A DNA stretch of 64,000 bases from Bacteroides intestinalis DSM 17393 (GCF_000172175.1 NZ_ABJL02000008.1:2356001-2420000); one strand, 5' to 3'; numbered from the stretch's first letter, positions 51,389 to 60,988 are shown. Translations and numbers: made by a program. Notes: generated by a model from the sequence alone, not told the origin.

Positions 51389-52549
51389 ATGGGAGAATTT
51401 ATCACATTTTTAGGAAACAACCTTGCCGACTTCTGGACGTACACGGGCTTTGCCAATGCAACGGCAGGTCATGTCACTATGATCCTGATAGGTTTGTTCT
51501 TCATATACTTGGCAGTAGCCAAGGAATTTGAGCCGATGCTGCTGATTCCCATCGGATTCGGTATGCTGATCGGTAATATCCCCTTTAACATGGAAGCCGG
51601 ATTGAAAGTCGGCATCTATGAGGAAGGTTCTGTGCTCAACATCCTGTACCAAGGAGTAACCTCCGGTTGGTATCCGCCACTCATCTTCTTGGGCATCGGT
51701 GCTATGACGGACTTCTCGTCTCTGATATCCAATCCTAAATTGTTACTGATTGGTGCTGCTGCTCAGTTTGGTATCTTTGGTGCTTACATGATTGCTTTGG
51801 AAATAGGTTTCGATCCTATGCAAGCCGGTGCAATCGGTATCATCGGTGGTGCTGACGGTCCGACGGCTATCTTCCTTTCATCCAAGCTGGCTCCTAACCT
51901 GATGGGTGCGATTGCGGTATCAGCCTATTCGTACATGGCGTTGGTACCGGTAATCCAGCCGCCTATCATGCGCCTGTTGACTAACAAGCACGAACGTCTG
52001 ATCCGTATGAAACCACCGCGCGTAGTTTCTCACACGGAGAAAGTAATCTTCCCGATTATCGGTTTGTTGCTGACTTGTTTCCTCGTTCCGTCCGGTCTGC
52101 CTTTGTTGGGTATGCTGTTCTTCGGTAACCTGTTGAAAGAAAGTGGTGTAACCCGTCGTTTAGCTGAAACGGCACGTGGTCCGCTGATTGATACAATCAC
52201 TATCTTATTAGGTTTGACAGTAGGTGCTTCTACTCAGGCTTCTGAATTCCTGACGCTTGACTCTATCAAGATCTTCGGTCTGGGTGCATTATCATTCGTG
52301 ATTGCTACCGCTTCAGGTGTCATCTTCGTGAAGATATTCAACCTCTTCCTGAAGAAGGATAATAAGATTAATCCGTTGATCGGTAATGCAGGTGTATCTG
52401 CCGTACCTGATTCGGCACGTATCTCTCAGGTAGTAGGTCTGGAATATGATCCTACAAACTACCTGCTGATGCACGCCATGGGTCCGAACGTTGCAGGTGT
52501 AATCGGTTCAGCAGTGGCTGCCGGTATCTTGCTGGGATTCTTGATGTAA
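51389..52549 (+). CDS. oadB: Sodium-pumping decarboxylase beta subunit OadB
   Basis: 386 residues from ATG at 51389. A TTG three codons earlier would overlap the biotin carrier. The membrane subunit decarboxylates carboxybiotin and exports 2 Na+. About nine membrane segments; conserved Na+-site regions are GGADGPTAIFLSSKLAP (about 155-171) with the essential Asp, and the C-terminal GNAGVSAVPDSARISQ...MHAMGPNVAGVIGSAVAAG. Ends the operon; two hairpins follow. Confidence 0.95.
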   Translation: MGEFITFLGNNLADFWTYTGFANATAGHVTMILIGLFFIYLAVAKEFEPMLLIPIGFGMLIGNIPFNMEAGLKVGIYEEGSVLNILYQGVTSGWYPPLIFLGIGAMTDFSSLISNPKLLLIGAAAQFGIFGAYMIALEIGFDPMQAGAIGIIGGADGPTAIFLSSKLAPNLMGAIAVSAYSYMALVPVIQPPIMRLLTNKHERLIRMKPPRVVSHTEKVIFPIIGLLLTCFLVPSGLPLLGMLFFGNLLKESGVTRRLAETARGPLIDTITILLGLTVGASTQASEFLTLDSIKIFGLGALSFVIATASGVIFVKIFNLFLKKDNKINPLIGNAGVSAVPDSARISQVVGLEYDPTNYLLMHAMGPNVAGVIGSAVAAGILLGFLM

Positions 52550-52561
52550 AAGACAAGTGCG

Positions 52562-52628
52562 TTGAATGGTATCTTTACCATTCAAAACATCCGCTATATT
52601 TTAGCGCTCCTTCGTCTGAAGGGGCGCT
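52562..52628 (+). terminator. Two tandem hairpins ending the mmd operon
   Basis: TTGAATGGTA tctt TACCATTCAA (52562-52585, perfect 10 bp, no T run) followed by AGCGCTCCTTC gtct GAAGGGGCGCT (52603-52628, with T-rich tail). The second is the terminator; the first could be an mRNA-stabilising 3' end. Confidence 0.8.
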
Positions 52629-52733
52629 ATTTTTATTCGTTAATCTATCTAAAAGAAACTACGAATATTTCGTAAAGTAAATCTTTTTAGTAACTTGCAG
52701 CCAATTAAGCAATACTTTAAAGATAAAAAGACT

Positions 52734-54101
52734 ATGCGGAAACTCTTTATTCTACTCTTTTTCAGTGCCTCCTCATTGCTGATGGCACAAAATACCAACC
52801 CTATTCAGGAAGCAATGGCAAACTATGATTATGAGACGGCATTGACGCTTATAGATAAGGAAACGCCGACTATTCCCTTACTCTATCAAAAAGGGAAGGC
52901 TCTAAAAAGTCTTGGTAATAACAGGGAAGCACTTCAAGTATACGAGGAAGTCATATTGCAAGATTCTCTGAATCCACGAGCTTATATTGAAGCAGCAGAG
53001 TGCTGCAAGTCATTATTAAAAAACAAACAAGCATTGAAATATTACCAAAAGGCAGTGGACCTGAATCCGGATAATAAATATGCCCGTATTCAATACATTA
53101 CTCTATTACTGAATCAGCGGAAATTCGATGAAGCATTGGGAGAGAGCAGTCTACTTACAGAAACAGATAGCTCGGCTGTTGCGTTACACCTACAAGCTCA
53201 AAGTTTTGAAGGGGTAGATGACATTTTAGCAGCATTAGGATGCTATGAAAACATACAGGAGAAATATCCCAACGATTTTCTGGCTGCTGCCAAAGCAGCA
53301 AGACTACACATCGAAGGAGCATTTTATAATTATGCTATCGAAGCTACCGAAAAATACCGCCAAATAGACAGTACAAACGTTGTTGTAAACCAACAAAATG
53401 CATTGGCATACTGCCTGATGAAAGATTATCAGACCGCAATACAGAGATACGAACAGTTACTAAGCCTAGGGGACAGTACATTTACCACCTGTTATTATTT
53501 AGGAGTCAGTTATTATGCAGTAGAAAAGTTTTATGAAGCACATGATATACTGGAAGTAGCTCGCCAATATGATAAGCGTAATGTGAATCTGCTATATTAT
53601 TTAGGACGTTCCTGTTCCAAAACGTCATGGAAGGATCAAGGAGTTGCATATCTGGAAGAAGCTGTGGCATATGCTACCCCACCCGATAGCGCTATGGTAC
53701 GCCTCTATGTCGGCCTCACAGACTGCTATAAAATGGCACTAATGCCTAAAGAGCAAATCAAAACGATGCAAGACAGATATGATAAATATGATATAGAAAA
53801 TCATAAGCTCTTGTATGACATGGCATATGTTTACCAATATCAGTTGAAAGATAAAAAGAATACAGAACGTTGTCTGGAGGCTTTCCTTAAAACGCGTCCC
53901 AAAAACAGCAGTGAGCAACCCGAAACAGATGATAAAGGAAATGTAATATTAGGATTAAGTACTTATTATGGTGCGGCCGAAACTTGGCTGAAAGATCTTC
54001 GCGAGAAAAAGAAAGTGGATGACTTCTTTCAGGGGAAAGTGATGGCAGTACCAACAAATACGAAAAAGACAGAAACTTCCAGAGACACAGTAAAGAAGTG
54101 A
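52734..54101 (+). CDS. Exported TPR protein
   Basis: 455 residues from ATG at 52734; upstream in-frame codons would put polar residues before the signal peptide (MRKLFILLFFSASSLLMAQ). Nearly all the rest is TPR: e.g. ALKSLGNNREALQVYEEVILQDSLNPRAYIEAAECCKSL (about 60-98) and YCLMKDYQTAIQRYEQLL (about 225-242). The C-terminus is basic and polar. No partner is evident. It is followed by a hairpin and the GH13 gene. Confidence 0.82.
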   Translation: MRKLFILLFFSASSLLMAQNTNPIQEAMANYDYETALTLIDKETPTIPLLYQKGKALKSLGNNREALQVYEEVILQDSLNPRAYIEAAECCKSLLKNKQALKYYQKAVDLNPDNKYARIQYITLLLNQRKFDEALGESSLLTETDSSAVALHLQAQSFEGVDDILAALGCYENIQEKYPNDFLAAAKAARLHIEGAFYNYAIEATEKYRQIDSTNVVVNQQNALAYCLMKDYQTAIQRYEQLLSLGDSTFTTCYYLGVSYYAVEKFYEAHDILEVARQYDKRNVNLLYYLGRSCSKTSWKDQGVAYLEEAVAYATPPDSAMVRLYVGLTDCYKMALMPKEQIKTMQDRYDKYDIENHKLLYDMAYVYQYQLKDKKNTERCLEAFLKTRPKNSSEQPETDDKGNVILGLSTYYGAAETWLKDLREKKKVDDFFQGKVMAVPTNTKKTETSRDTVKK

Positions 54102-54130
54102 AAACGTTTGCATAACATTATAAAGTATAT

Positions 54131-54163
54131 AATAGCGGAGTAGCGGCAGCTTTCTCCGCTATT
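54131..54163 (+). terminator. Hairpin between TPR and GH13 genes
   Basis: AATAGCGGAG (54131-54140) pairs exactly with CTCCGCTATT (54154-54163), 13-nt loop, weak T-run. Possible attenuator or terminator. Confidence 0.5.
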
Positions 54164-54212
54164 TGCTTATATTAGCACCAAAATACGGATATAATAACGA
54201 AAAGCTAATATC

Positions 54213-56063
54213 ATGAAAAAATTATTCCTTATCCTGGGAACGTTTTTACTTTCCCTTAGTACTTATGCAGCTATGAACGTAAACAAAATCGACCCTCCGT
54301 TTTGGTACGCTGGAATGCGAAATCCCGAACTCCAACTTATGGTCTACGGTGAAGACATCGGTAACTCTTCCGTTACTGTCAACTATCCCGGCGTTTCTTT
54401 GAGCAGCACTGTCAAGCTGGAAAGCCCGAACTACCTGATTGTCTACCTGAGACTGGAGAAAGATGTGAAACCCGGTAAAGTAGCTCTCACTTTTGCACAA
54501 GGCAAAAAGAAAATCGTCAAAGAGTATGAACTGAAAGCACGCGGCAAGAAAAGCTGTGAACATACAGGTTTTGATGCTTCCGACGCCCTCTACCTGTTGA
54601 TGCCCGACCGTTTCGCAAACGGCAACCCGGACAATGACCAAATCCCCGGCATGGCCGAATACAAAGTAGACCGCAATGATCCAAACGCCCGCCATGGTGG
54701 TGACCTTGCAGGTATTGAGCAAAATCTGGATTACTTCTCCGACCTGGGTGTAACTGCCCTTTGGTTCACTCCGGTACTGGAAAACAATATGACTGGTGGT
54801 TCGTACCACGGCTATGCTACTACCGATTACTATAAAGTTGATCCACGTTTCGGTACCAATGAAGAGTATCAGCAACTGATATCCAAATGCCACGACCGCG
54901 GTATCAAGATTGTAATGGATATGATCTTCAACCACTGCGGTGTAGAGCATCCATGGATTAAAGATATGCCATCTAAAGACTGGTTCAACAATCCCGATCA
55001 TGAAAAGAACTTCGTGCAGACTTCTTTCAAACTGACTCCGCACGTTGATCCTTATACTTCACAATACGATTTCGATCAGATGAACGACGGTTGGTTTGTT
55101 ACCGCTATGCCGGACCTTAACCAAAAGAATCCGCACGTATATCGCTACCTTGTACAGAACAGCTTCTGGTGGATTGAGTACGCCAATATCGACGGTATCC
55201 GCATGGACACTTATCCGTATGCCGACTATGACGCCATGAGCAACTGGATGAAAGAGCTGAACGAAGAATACCCCAACTACAACACCGTAGGCGAAACCTG
55301 GGTTACCGAACCGGCTTATACAGCCTGGTGGCAAATGGATTCCAAACTCTCTGCCCCGAAGAACAGCAACCTGAAAACCGTTATGGACTTTAGCTTCTTC
55401 GATAAAATCAACACTGCCAAGAACGAGCAGACCGAAACATGGTTCAAAGGTCTGGATCGCGTATACAATAACTTCGTATACGACTTCCTCTACCCCAACC
55501 CGGCTTCCGTACTGGCATTTATCGAAAACCATGATACCGACCGCTTCCTGGGTGAAGGCAACAATCTGCCAATGCTGAAACAAGCTTCTACCCTGCTACT
55601 TACCACCCGCCGTATTCCGCAACTCTACTATGGTACGGAAATCATGATGAACGGTGTGAAGAGCAAGAGTGACGGATACGTTCGTAAGGACTTCCCCGGT
55701 GGATGGACTGGCGATACAGAAACTGCACTGACAGCCGCAGGACGCAGCAAGATACAGAACGAGTGTTATAACTTCTACAAGACCTTATTGAACTGGCGTA
55801 AAGGAAACGATGTTATTGCCAAAGGTAACATGGTGCAATTCATGGTACAGAATGGTGTTTATGCCTATGCCCGCCAGCACGAAGGTAAAACCGTATTCGT
55901 AATGTTGAATGGTACAGATGCCGAAACTACTGTTCCTTTGAAATTCTACAAAGAAATATTGAAAGATTCCAAACAAGGAAAAGATATTCTCAGCGGAAAG
56001 ACAGTTACATTCGGTGAATCACTGACAATGGGACCAAGAGAATCATTGGTTATCGAATTATAA
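54213..56063 (+). CDS. Exported GH13 alpha-amylase/neopullulanase (SusA-like)
   Basis: 616 residues. A signal peptide leads into an N-terminal Ig-like domain (about 22-115) and the GH13 barrel. Catalytic residues: nucleophile Asp at about 332 (GIRMDTYPY), acid/base Glu at about 361 (TVGETWV), stabiliser Asp at about 441 (IENHDTDRF). Conserved HxxN/H region DMIFNHCGVEHPW near 233-245. Size and N-domain match the SusA neopullulanase subfamily, which cuts alpha-1,4 glucans in the periplasm. No SusC/D/R genes are adjacent, so this is not a sus locus. Confidence 0.93.
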   Translation: MKKLFLILGTFLLSLSTYAAMNVNKIDPPFWYAGMRNPELQLMVYGEDIGNSSVTVNYPGVSLSSTVKLESPNYLIVYLRLEKDVKPGKVALTFAQGKKKIVKEYELKARGKKSCEHTGFDASDALYLLMPDRFANGNPDNDQIPGMAEYKVDRNDPNARHGGDLAGIEQNLDYFSDLGVTALWFTPVLENNMTGGSYHGYATTDYYKVDPRFGTNEEYQQLISKCHDRGIKIVMDMIFNHCGVEHPWIKDMPSKDWFNNPDHEKNFVQTSFKLTPHVDPYTSQYDFDQMNDGWFVTAMPDLNQKNPHVYRYLVQNSFWWIEYANIDGIRMDTYPYADYDAMSNWMKELNEEYPNYNTVGETWVTEPAYTAWWQMDSKLSAPKNSNLKTVMDFSFFDKINTAKNEQTETWFKGLDRVYNNFVYDFLYPNPASVLAFIENHDTDRFLGEGNNLPMLKQASTLLLTTRRIPQLYYGTEIMMNGVKSKSDGYVRKDFPGGWTGDTETALTAAGRSKIQNECYNFYKTLLNWRKGNDVIAKGNMVQFMVQNGVYAYARQHEGKTVFVMLNGTDAETTVPLKFYKEILKDSKQGKDILSGKTVTFGESLTMGPRESLVIEL

Positions 56064-56085
56064 ATCGTATTTCAATTATAACAGA

Positions 56086-56116
56086 AGGGTATAGAAATTA
56101 GCTTTCTATGCCCTTT
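56086..56116 (+). terminator. Terminator of the GH13 gene
   Basis: AAGGGTATAGAAA (56086-56098) pairs with TTTCTATGCCCTT (56104-56116), one T-G pair, 5-nt loop, T-rich tail. Confidence 0.85.
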
Positions 56117-56173
56117 CTTTATTCATAAAAGTATATTCTCTAATCTTTCTTCCAAATCTCCCCTCACAAATAT

Positions 56174-56217
56174 TAGTCAAACATTTGACTAATTTCGATA
56201 AAAAGCTCTACCTTTGC
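56174..56217 (+). promoter_or_regulatory. Probable MarR operator overlapping the -33 element of the efflux operon promoter
   Basis: TTAGTCAAA (56174-56182) and TTTGACTAA (56185-56193) form a perfect palindrome with a 2-base centre. Its right half supplies the -33 TTTG; the -7 TACCTTTG lies at 56210-56217, 21 bases on. A bound MarR dimer would block the promoter. Confidence 0.75.
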
Positions 56218-56244
56218 ACCCGAAAAATAAAAAGCAACGTAGCA

Positions 56245-56685
56245 ATGGAGAATTACAATTCATCCCGAGGGCTAATCTTACAAATACTGAAGACCCGCAT
56301 GGCATTCCGCCAAGCTCTGCAACGCGTATTGAAACGCAATAACATAGATATCACCTTTGAAATGTTACAAGTACTGAGTTCCCTGTGGCAGGAGCAAGGA
56401 ATCAGCCAGCAGGCATTAGCCGAAAAGACAGCCAAAGACAAAGCCTGCATGACTAATCTGATGGCAAACCTCGAAAAGAAAGGCTGGATCATGCGCCAGG
56501 AAGACCCCAACGATCGCCGTAACCGACTTGTGTACCTCACTCCCGCAGGAGAAGAGATATCCGACCGTGTACGCCCTCTCATCAAGGATTTTTATACCCA
56601 GACGGGCCAACTGATGGGAATAGAGAACCTAAACGCATGTTCCAATCAACTAGAGACACTCTATGAGATATTCAACCAGTTCTAA
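56245..56685 (+). CDS. MarR family transcriptional regulator
   Basis: 146 residues from ATG at 56245; earlier in-frame codons (from 56185) would translate the operator. Winged-helix region GISQQALAEKTAKDKACMTNLMANLEKKGWIMRQEDPNDRRNRLVYLTPAGEE (about 58-110) with the typical DxRxxR wing. It is first in the efflux operon and overlaps the TolC start by 23 bases. An autorepressor released by a small molecule is the usual role; the palindrome upstream fits. Confidence 0.92.
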   Translation: MENYNSSRGLILQILKTRMAFRQALQRVLKRNNIDITFEMLQVLSSLWQEQGISQQALAEKTAKDKACMTNLMANLEKKGWIMRQEDPNDRRNRLVYLTPAGEEISDRVRPLIKDFYTQTGQLMGIENLNACSNQLETLYEIFNQF

Positions 56686-57340
56686 TTTTCTTCGCCTCTT
56701 GCTCATTCACATACTTGCTGTAGCTCCGCTGTGGCTAACCGCTCAGGAGAATGCGCATCTATTATCCGTAGACGAACTTTTCCGTCTGGGCACAGAAAAC
56801 AGTCTTCAACTTAAAAAGAGCAAACTACAAGAGGTTATTTATAACGACCAAAAGAAGTCTGCATACACAGACCGATTGCCAGATATCCAAGTAGGTGCCA
56901 GCGCCGGAATCATAGGCCAGCCCGTCATCTTTCAGCGGGGACTTTCACATCCCGTGCGCCCCGAAACGCCGGACTGGTCACAAAACTATAACATCAACCT
57001 GACGCAACCCCTCTACCAGGGAGGAAAAATACAAGCCAAAATACATCAGGCCGAACTTAAAAAGCAAATAGCCGCCCTGAACAGTGCCGACAACGAAGCC
57101 GAAATCAAGCTGATACTGCTGCAACAGTACATGACGCTTTTCAGTTACTACAAGCAGCGGGAAGTGCTGGCACGCAACATCGAAGAGTCCGAACACCGAC
57201 TGAAAGATATCCGCCGGATGAAAAAAGAAGGCATAGTCACCCGCAATGATGAAATCCGCAGTGAACTGCAACTGACCGTTGCCCGTACGCAGGCCATTTA
57301 CACTTACTATGAATTACAGCGAACCTGTGGCATGCTTTAA
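56663..57340 (+). CDS. TolC-family outer-membrane channel, half-length
   Basis: 225 residues; complete TolC-family proteins of such operons have about 420-480. Signal peptide ending LTAQ, then the first structural repeat (about 30-200: SVDELFRLGTENSLQLKKSKLQ, NYNINLTQPLYQGGKIQAKIHQAELKKQIAAL, RRMKKEGIVTRNDEIRSELQLT). The last about 25 residues (VARTQAIYTYYELQRTCGML) look like the end of the second repeat. I infer an in-frame deletion between the two tandem repeats at the ELQLT motif. A trimer needs both repeats, so it is probably not a functional channel unless it oligomerises differently. The next gene follows after 38 bases. Confidence 0.75.
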   Translation: MRYSTSSNFLRLLLIHILAVAPLWLTAQENAHLLSVDELFRLGTENSLQLKKSKLQEVIYNDQKKSAYTDRLPDIQVGASAGIIGQPVIFQRGLSHPVRPETPDWSQNYNINLTQPLYQGGKIQAKIHQAELKKQIAALNSADNEAEIKLILLQQYMTLFSYYKQREVLARNIEESEHRLKDIRRMKKEGIVTRNDEIRSELQLTVARTQAIYTYYELQRTCGML

Positions 57341-57378
57341 TGCTTCATTTTTTAATTATTAATTTACAATTGTAGTCT

Positions 57379-58446
57379 ATGTCCGAATTACAAAAGAAAC
57401 ATAAGCAACTGAAGAGATTAAGAATAAGGAATATCACCCTCAATACGGTATGTATCCTCCTTGCACTAGCGGGAATTTCATGGACGATCAATTACTTCTG
57501 GAAATACGTTCATTACGAAATCACCAATGATGCCGTAGTAGACCAGTATATAGCTCCGCTCAATATCCGCGCTTCGGGTTATATCAAGGAAGTCCGCTTC
57601 ACGGAGCACCAACCTGTACATGCCGGAGACACCCTTCTCATTCTTGACAACCGGGAATATCTCATCAAAGTAAAGGATGCGGAAGCTGCCCTGATGGATG
57701 CGAAAGGTGCAAAAGACGTATTAAGCTCCGGCATTCAGACCTCGCAAGTAAATGTAGCCATTCAGGAAGCCAACATTGCAGAAACCAAGGCCAAGCTCTG
57801 GCAGCAGGAACAGGACTATCGCCGCTATGCCAACCTGCTTGCCGAAGAATCCGTCAGCCAGCAACAGTATGAACAGGTAAAAACCGCCTACGAAGCAACG
57901 AAAGCACGCTATCAGGCCCTGCTGCAACAAAAGGAAGCGGCAAAATCCCAATACTCCGAAACAAGCAAGAAATCCACTGGCATCAAGGCGAATATCCTCC
58001 GCAAAGAAGCAGATCTGGATATGGCAAAATTGAATCTCTCTTATACGATAGTCACCGCTCCTTACGATGGATATATGGGGCACCGTACCCTCGAACCGGG
58101 ACAATTCGTACAAGCTGGGCAAACCATCTCCTATCTTATACGGGGCAACGACAAATGGATCACCGCCAACTACAAAGAAACGCAGATTTCCCACATCTAC
58201 ATCGGGCAGAAAGTACGCATCAAGGTCGATGCTTTCCGCGGGCATATCTTTCACGGCACAGTTACCGCCATATCCGAAGCAACCGGTTCCAAGTACGCCC
58301 TGGTTCCGACTGATAACTCCGCCGGCAACTTCGTCAAAGTACAGCAACGCATTCCCGTTCGCATCGAGCTGGACGACGCCAGCCCCGAAGAGATGAAAAG
58401 CCTCCGCGCAGGCATGATGGTAGAAACCGAAGCACTGAGAAAATAA
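57379..58446 (+). CDS. HlyD/EmrA-like membrane fusion protein
   Basis: 355 residues. One N-terminal membrane segment (about 18-37: NITLNTVCILLALAGISW), then biotinyl-lipoyl half (YIKEVRFTEHQPVHAGDTLLILDNREY, about 68-94), a long alpha-helical hairpin (about 95-220), the second lipoyl half and the beta-barrel domain (TVTAISEATGSKYALVPTDNSAGNFVKVQQRIPVRIELDD). It joins the inner-membrane MFS pump to a TolC channel. Confidence 0.93.
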   Translation: MSELQKKHKQLKRLRIRNITLNTVCILLALAGISWTINYFWKYVHYEITNDAVVDQYIAPLNIRASGYIKEVRFTEHQPVHAGDTLLILDNREYLIKVKDAEAALMDAKGAKDVLSSGIQTSQVNVAIQEANIAETKAKLWQQEQDYRRYANLLAEESVSQQQYEQVKTAYEATKARYQALLQQKEAAKSQYSETSKKSTGIKANILRKEADLDMAKLNLSYTIVTAPYDGYMGHRTLEPGQFVQAGQTISYLIRGNDKWITANYKETQISHIYIGQKVRIKVDAFRGHIFHGTVTAISEATGSKYALVPTDNSAGNFVKVQQRIPVRIELDDASPEEMKSLRAGMMVETEALRK

Positions 58447-58458
58447 GGAAGTCCGCTG

Positions 58459-60054
58459 ATGGTAAAACTGAACCTTCCACTCCGTCCCTGGGTACCGCAA
58501 TGGCTGGGTATTGTCACTATGTTCGTGCTGATGTTCCCTATCATTATGCTCAACGGAACCTATACGGGAAGCATGCTGGAAGTCAGCAGTACCCTCGGAA
58601 TACTCAGCGAAGACATCACAATGGGGTATTATGCGGCAGCGGCAGGTATGGCGGTAGCTTATCCCATCATTCCTAAGATTCGTGCGATTGCCACTCCTAA
58701 GACGATGCTGCTTACCGATCTGATCCTGCAAATCTTTCTCAGCTACGTCTGCGCCCAGGTTGGCAATATGGACATCACCATTATATGCAGCTTCTTCATC
58801 GGCTTCCTGAAAGCCTTCATCATGTTAGAGTTTATTATTCAGGTACGCCCGTTCTTTAGTCCGAAGAATGTGCGTAGCGAGTTCTACGCCTACTTCTACC
58901 CCATCGTATTCTCCGGCGGACAAATATCCATGGCGCTGACATCACAATTGGCCTATTACTATCAGTGGCAATACATGTATTACTTTACAATCCTCCTGAT
59001 GCTGATTGCCATTATCTTTATCCTGTTGTTTTTCCGGTATGCCAAGCGCCCCATGCGCATCCCTTACAAAGAAATCGACGGAAGAAGCATGTTTATCATA
59101 GCCGCTACATTGCTTTTCAGCATTTACATATTTACCTACGGAAAGACATTAGATTGGTTCTCCTCTCCCAAAATACGGATTTATACGATTGCCATCCCCA
59201 TACTGATTTACCTTTTTATCCACCGGCAACGGACACAGGAGAAGCCATACGTCAGTCTGAAACCACTCCATCACCATAAATCCATCATCGGATACACTTT
59301 CATGGTACTGGTCATGTTTTTCAGTGCCAGCAGTTCCCTGATTACCAATTACCTGAACAGCATTATCCGCGTAGACAGCGTGCATGCCAATTCGCTCAGC
59401 CTGGTGCTTATACCGGGATTCATTGTGGGAGCCATTATATGTTTCTGGTGGTTCAGATGGCAGCGATGGCGGTTCCGCTATCTCATTTCCGGAGGAATGT
59501 TCTGCTACGTCATCTATCTGGTCATCCTCTACTTCGGCATCACGCCCTACTCCACTTACGAAATGCTTTACTTTCCTGTTTTCCTCCGCGGACTGGGGAT
59601 GATGACTCTTTTCATAGCCTTCGGTGTATATGTAGTAGAAGATTTGGACCCTAAGCTCATGCTGTCTAACGCTTTCTTTCTGATATCCCTTCGCTCTGTA
59701 CTGGCTCCGGCAATATCCGCTTCGTTTTTCAGTAACCTGCTCTATTACTTACAAATTAAGGGGATGAATACCCTTTCCGAACACATGACGCTCACTAATC
59801 CACTGGCTTCCTCCCGCTATGCGCAAGCCATGAACAGTGCCTTGGCGCAGGGACATGGATACGATGAAGCCAGCCAGTTAGCCGCCAATAACTTTTATTC
59901 CACGCTTCAGCAACAGAGTCTGCTACTGGGCATCAAGACTGTAATCGGCTATCTGCTGATTGCCGCATTGGTTATCGCAGTGGTTTCCGCTTTCATCCCT
60001 TTCCATAAGACTCTGAAAGTGGCTGTGGTGAAGACGGGAGACGATATGGTATAA
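58459..60054 (+). CDS. MFS efflux pump, EmrB-like (DHA2 family)
   Basis: 531 residues with about 14 hydrophobic segments, as for the 14-TM DHA2 drug:H+ antiporters. N-terminal PWVPQWLGIVTMFVLMFPIIMLNGTYTG; central PLHHHKSIIGYTFMVLVM; a polar periplasmic loop (about 436-480, rich in MNSALAQGHGYDEASQLAANN) and a C-terminal segment. With the HlyD gene 12 bases upstream it forms an EmrAB-type tripartite pump. Substrate unknown. Confidence 0.92.
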   Translation: MVKLNLPLRPWVPQWLGIVTMFVLMFPIIMLNGTYTGSMLEVSSTLGILSEDITMGYYAAAAGMAVAYPIIPKIRAIATPKTMLLTDLILQIFLSYVCAQVGNMDITIICSFFIGFLKAFIMLEFIIQVRPFFSPKNVRSEFYAYFYPIVFSGGQISMALTSQLAYYYQWQYMYYFTILLMLIAIIFILLFFRYAKRPMRIPYKEIDGRSMFIIAATLLFSIYIFTYGKTLDWFSSPKIRIYTIAIPILIYLFIHRQRTQEKPYVSLKPLHHHKSIIGYTFMVLVMFFSASSSLITNYLNSIIRVDSVHANSLSLVLIPGFIVGAIICFWWFRWQRWRFRYLISGGMFCYVIYLVILYFGITPYSTYEMLYFPVFLRGLGMMTLFIAFGVYVVEDLDPKLMLSNAFFLISLRSVLAPAISASFFSNLLYYLQIKGMNTLSEHMTLTNPLASSRYAQAMNSALAQGHGYDEASQLAANNFYSTLQQQSLLLGIKTVIGYLLIAALVIAVVSAFIPFHKTLKVAVVKTGDDMV

Positions 60055-60339
60055 AGATTATAGTGGCCTCATAAGCATAAATTAAGATTTATATCAAGCC
60101 TTTGGCTAAGTTCAATCGAATCAGGGTAAAGGTTTTAAGAGATAATTGGAGACCTTTCTCAAAGATTTAGTATTTTTGGCAGCTGTAATAAACCGTTAAA
60201 CTATCGAAGCCTGCATATTACTATCGTAGAGAATAGTAATTGCGCTACATACAGAAATTGCTGAGGCAAAAAGTAAATTAACAAAATGCTTCATTATCAC
60301 GAAAGTAAAGCTATAAAATAATCAATTTGAATACCTGTT
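60055..60339. other. AT-rich spacer between efflux operon and YdeI pseudogene
   Basis: 285 bases without a gene. It holds one 8-bp hairpin, ATTACTAT (60217-60224) with ATAGTAAT (60233-60240), and no clear promoter. Base composition is visibly more AT-rich than the flanking operon. Confidence 0.5.
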
Positions 60340-60909
60340 ATGACTACAGAAAATAAAATAAAGTATTTTGAAAATCGAGAAGATTGGAGAAAGTGGTTAA
60401 TGGACAACTTTGAAACCTCCTGTGAAATATGGTTTGTATTTCCCTATAAGTCATCAGGTAAAAAAGGTATTTTATACAATGATGCTGTTGAAGAAGCCCT
60501 TTGCTTCGATTGGATTGACAGCACAACAAAACCACTTGACAAAGATCATAAAATTCAGCGTTTCACACCCAGAAATCCTAAAAGTACTTACTCACAAGCC
60601 AACAAAGAAAGACTTAAATGACTATTGGAAAATAAAATGATACACCCAAAATTTGAAGATAAAACGCGAAGCATTTTATCTGAGCCTTTCATTTTTCCCA
60701 ATGATATAATTGATAAATTGAAAGAAGATGAAACGGTATGGAAAAACTATCAGCCATTTTCCGAAGCATATAAACGAATCCGAATAGCGTACATCGAAGC
60801 CGCAAGAAAACGTCCTGAAGAATTTGAGAAGCGGTTAAATAACTTCATTAGCAAAACAAAAGAAAACAAAACGATTATAGGATTTGGCGGAATTGAAAAA
60901 TACTATTAA
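60340..60909 (+). pseudogene. YdeI/OmpD-associated family gene broken by one in-frame stop
   Basis: A single reading frame from ATG 60340 to TAA 60909 would give 189 residues but is interrupted by TGA at 60619-60621. The codons on both sides read KERLK * LLENKM, and in homologues of this family that I know the position is W, so TGG to TGA is a one-base change. N-part: YDEI-type NREDWRKWLMDNF, CEIWFVFPYKSSGKKGILYNDAVEEALCFDWIDS. C-part: IRIAYIEAARKRPEEFEKRLNNFI. The DWIDS is GWIDS in most relatives. Members are thought to be stress-related; this copy probably is non-functional. Confidence 0.85.
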
Positions 60910-60988
60910 TCAAAAGATTAGCATCATAAATAGAAAAACGATTTAAAATGAGGGCCGAAACACTTGACTTCACCTTTCTGACATAGAA

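Noticed and set aside
54213..56063. Starch utilisation (sus) locus
   Set aside because: The GH13 protein resembles SusA, but no SusB-G or SusR gene is adjacent.
60619..60621. TGA read as Trp or selenocysteine in the YdeI gene
   Set aside because: TGA ends other genes normally, no SECIS-like hairpin directly follows, and homologues have Trp, so simple nonsense is the best explanation.
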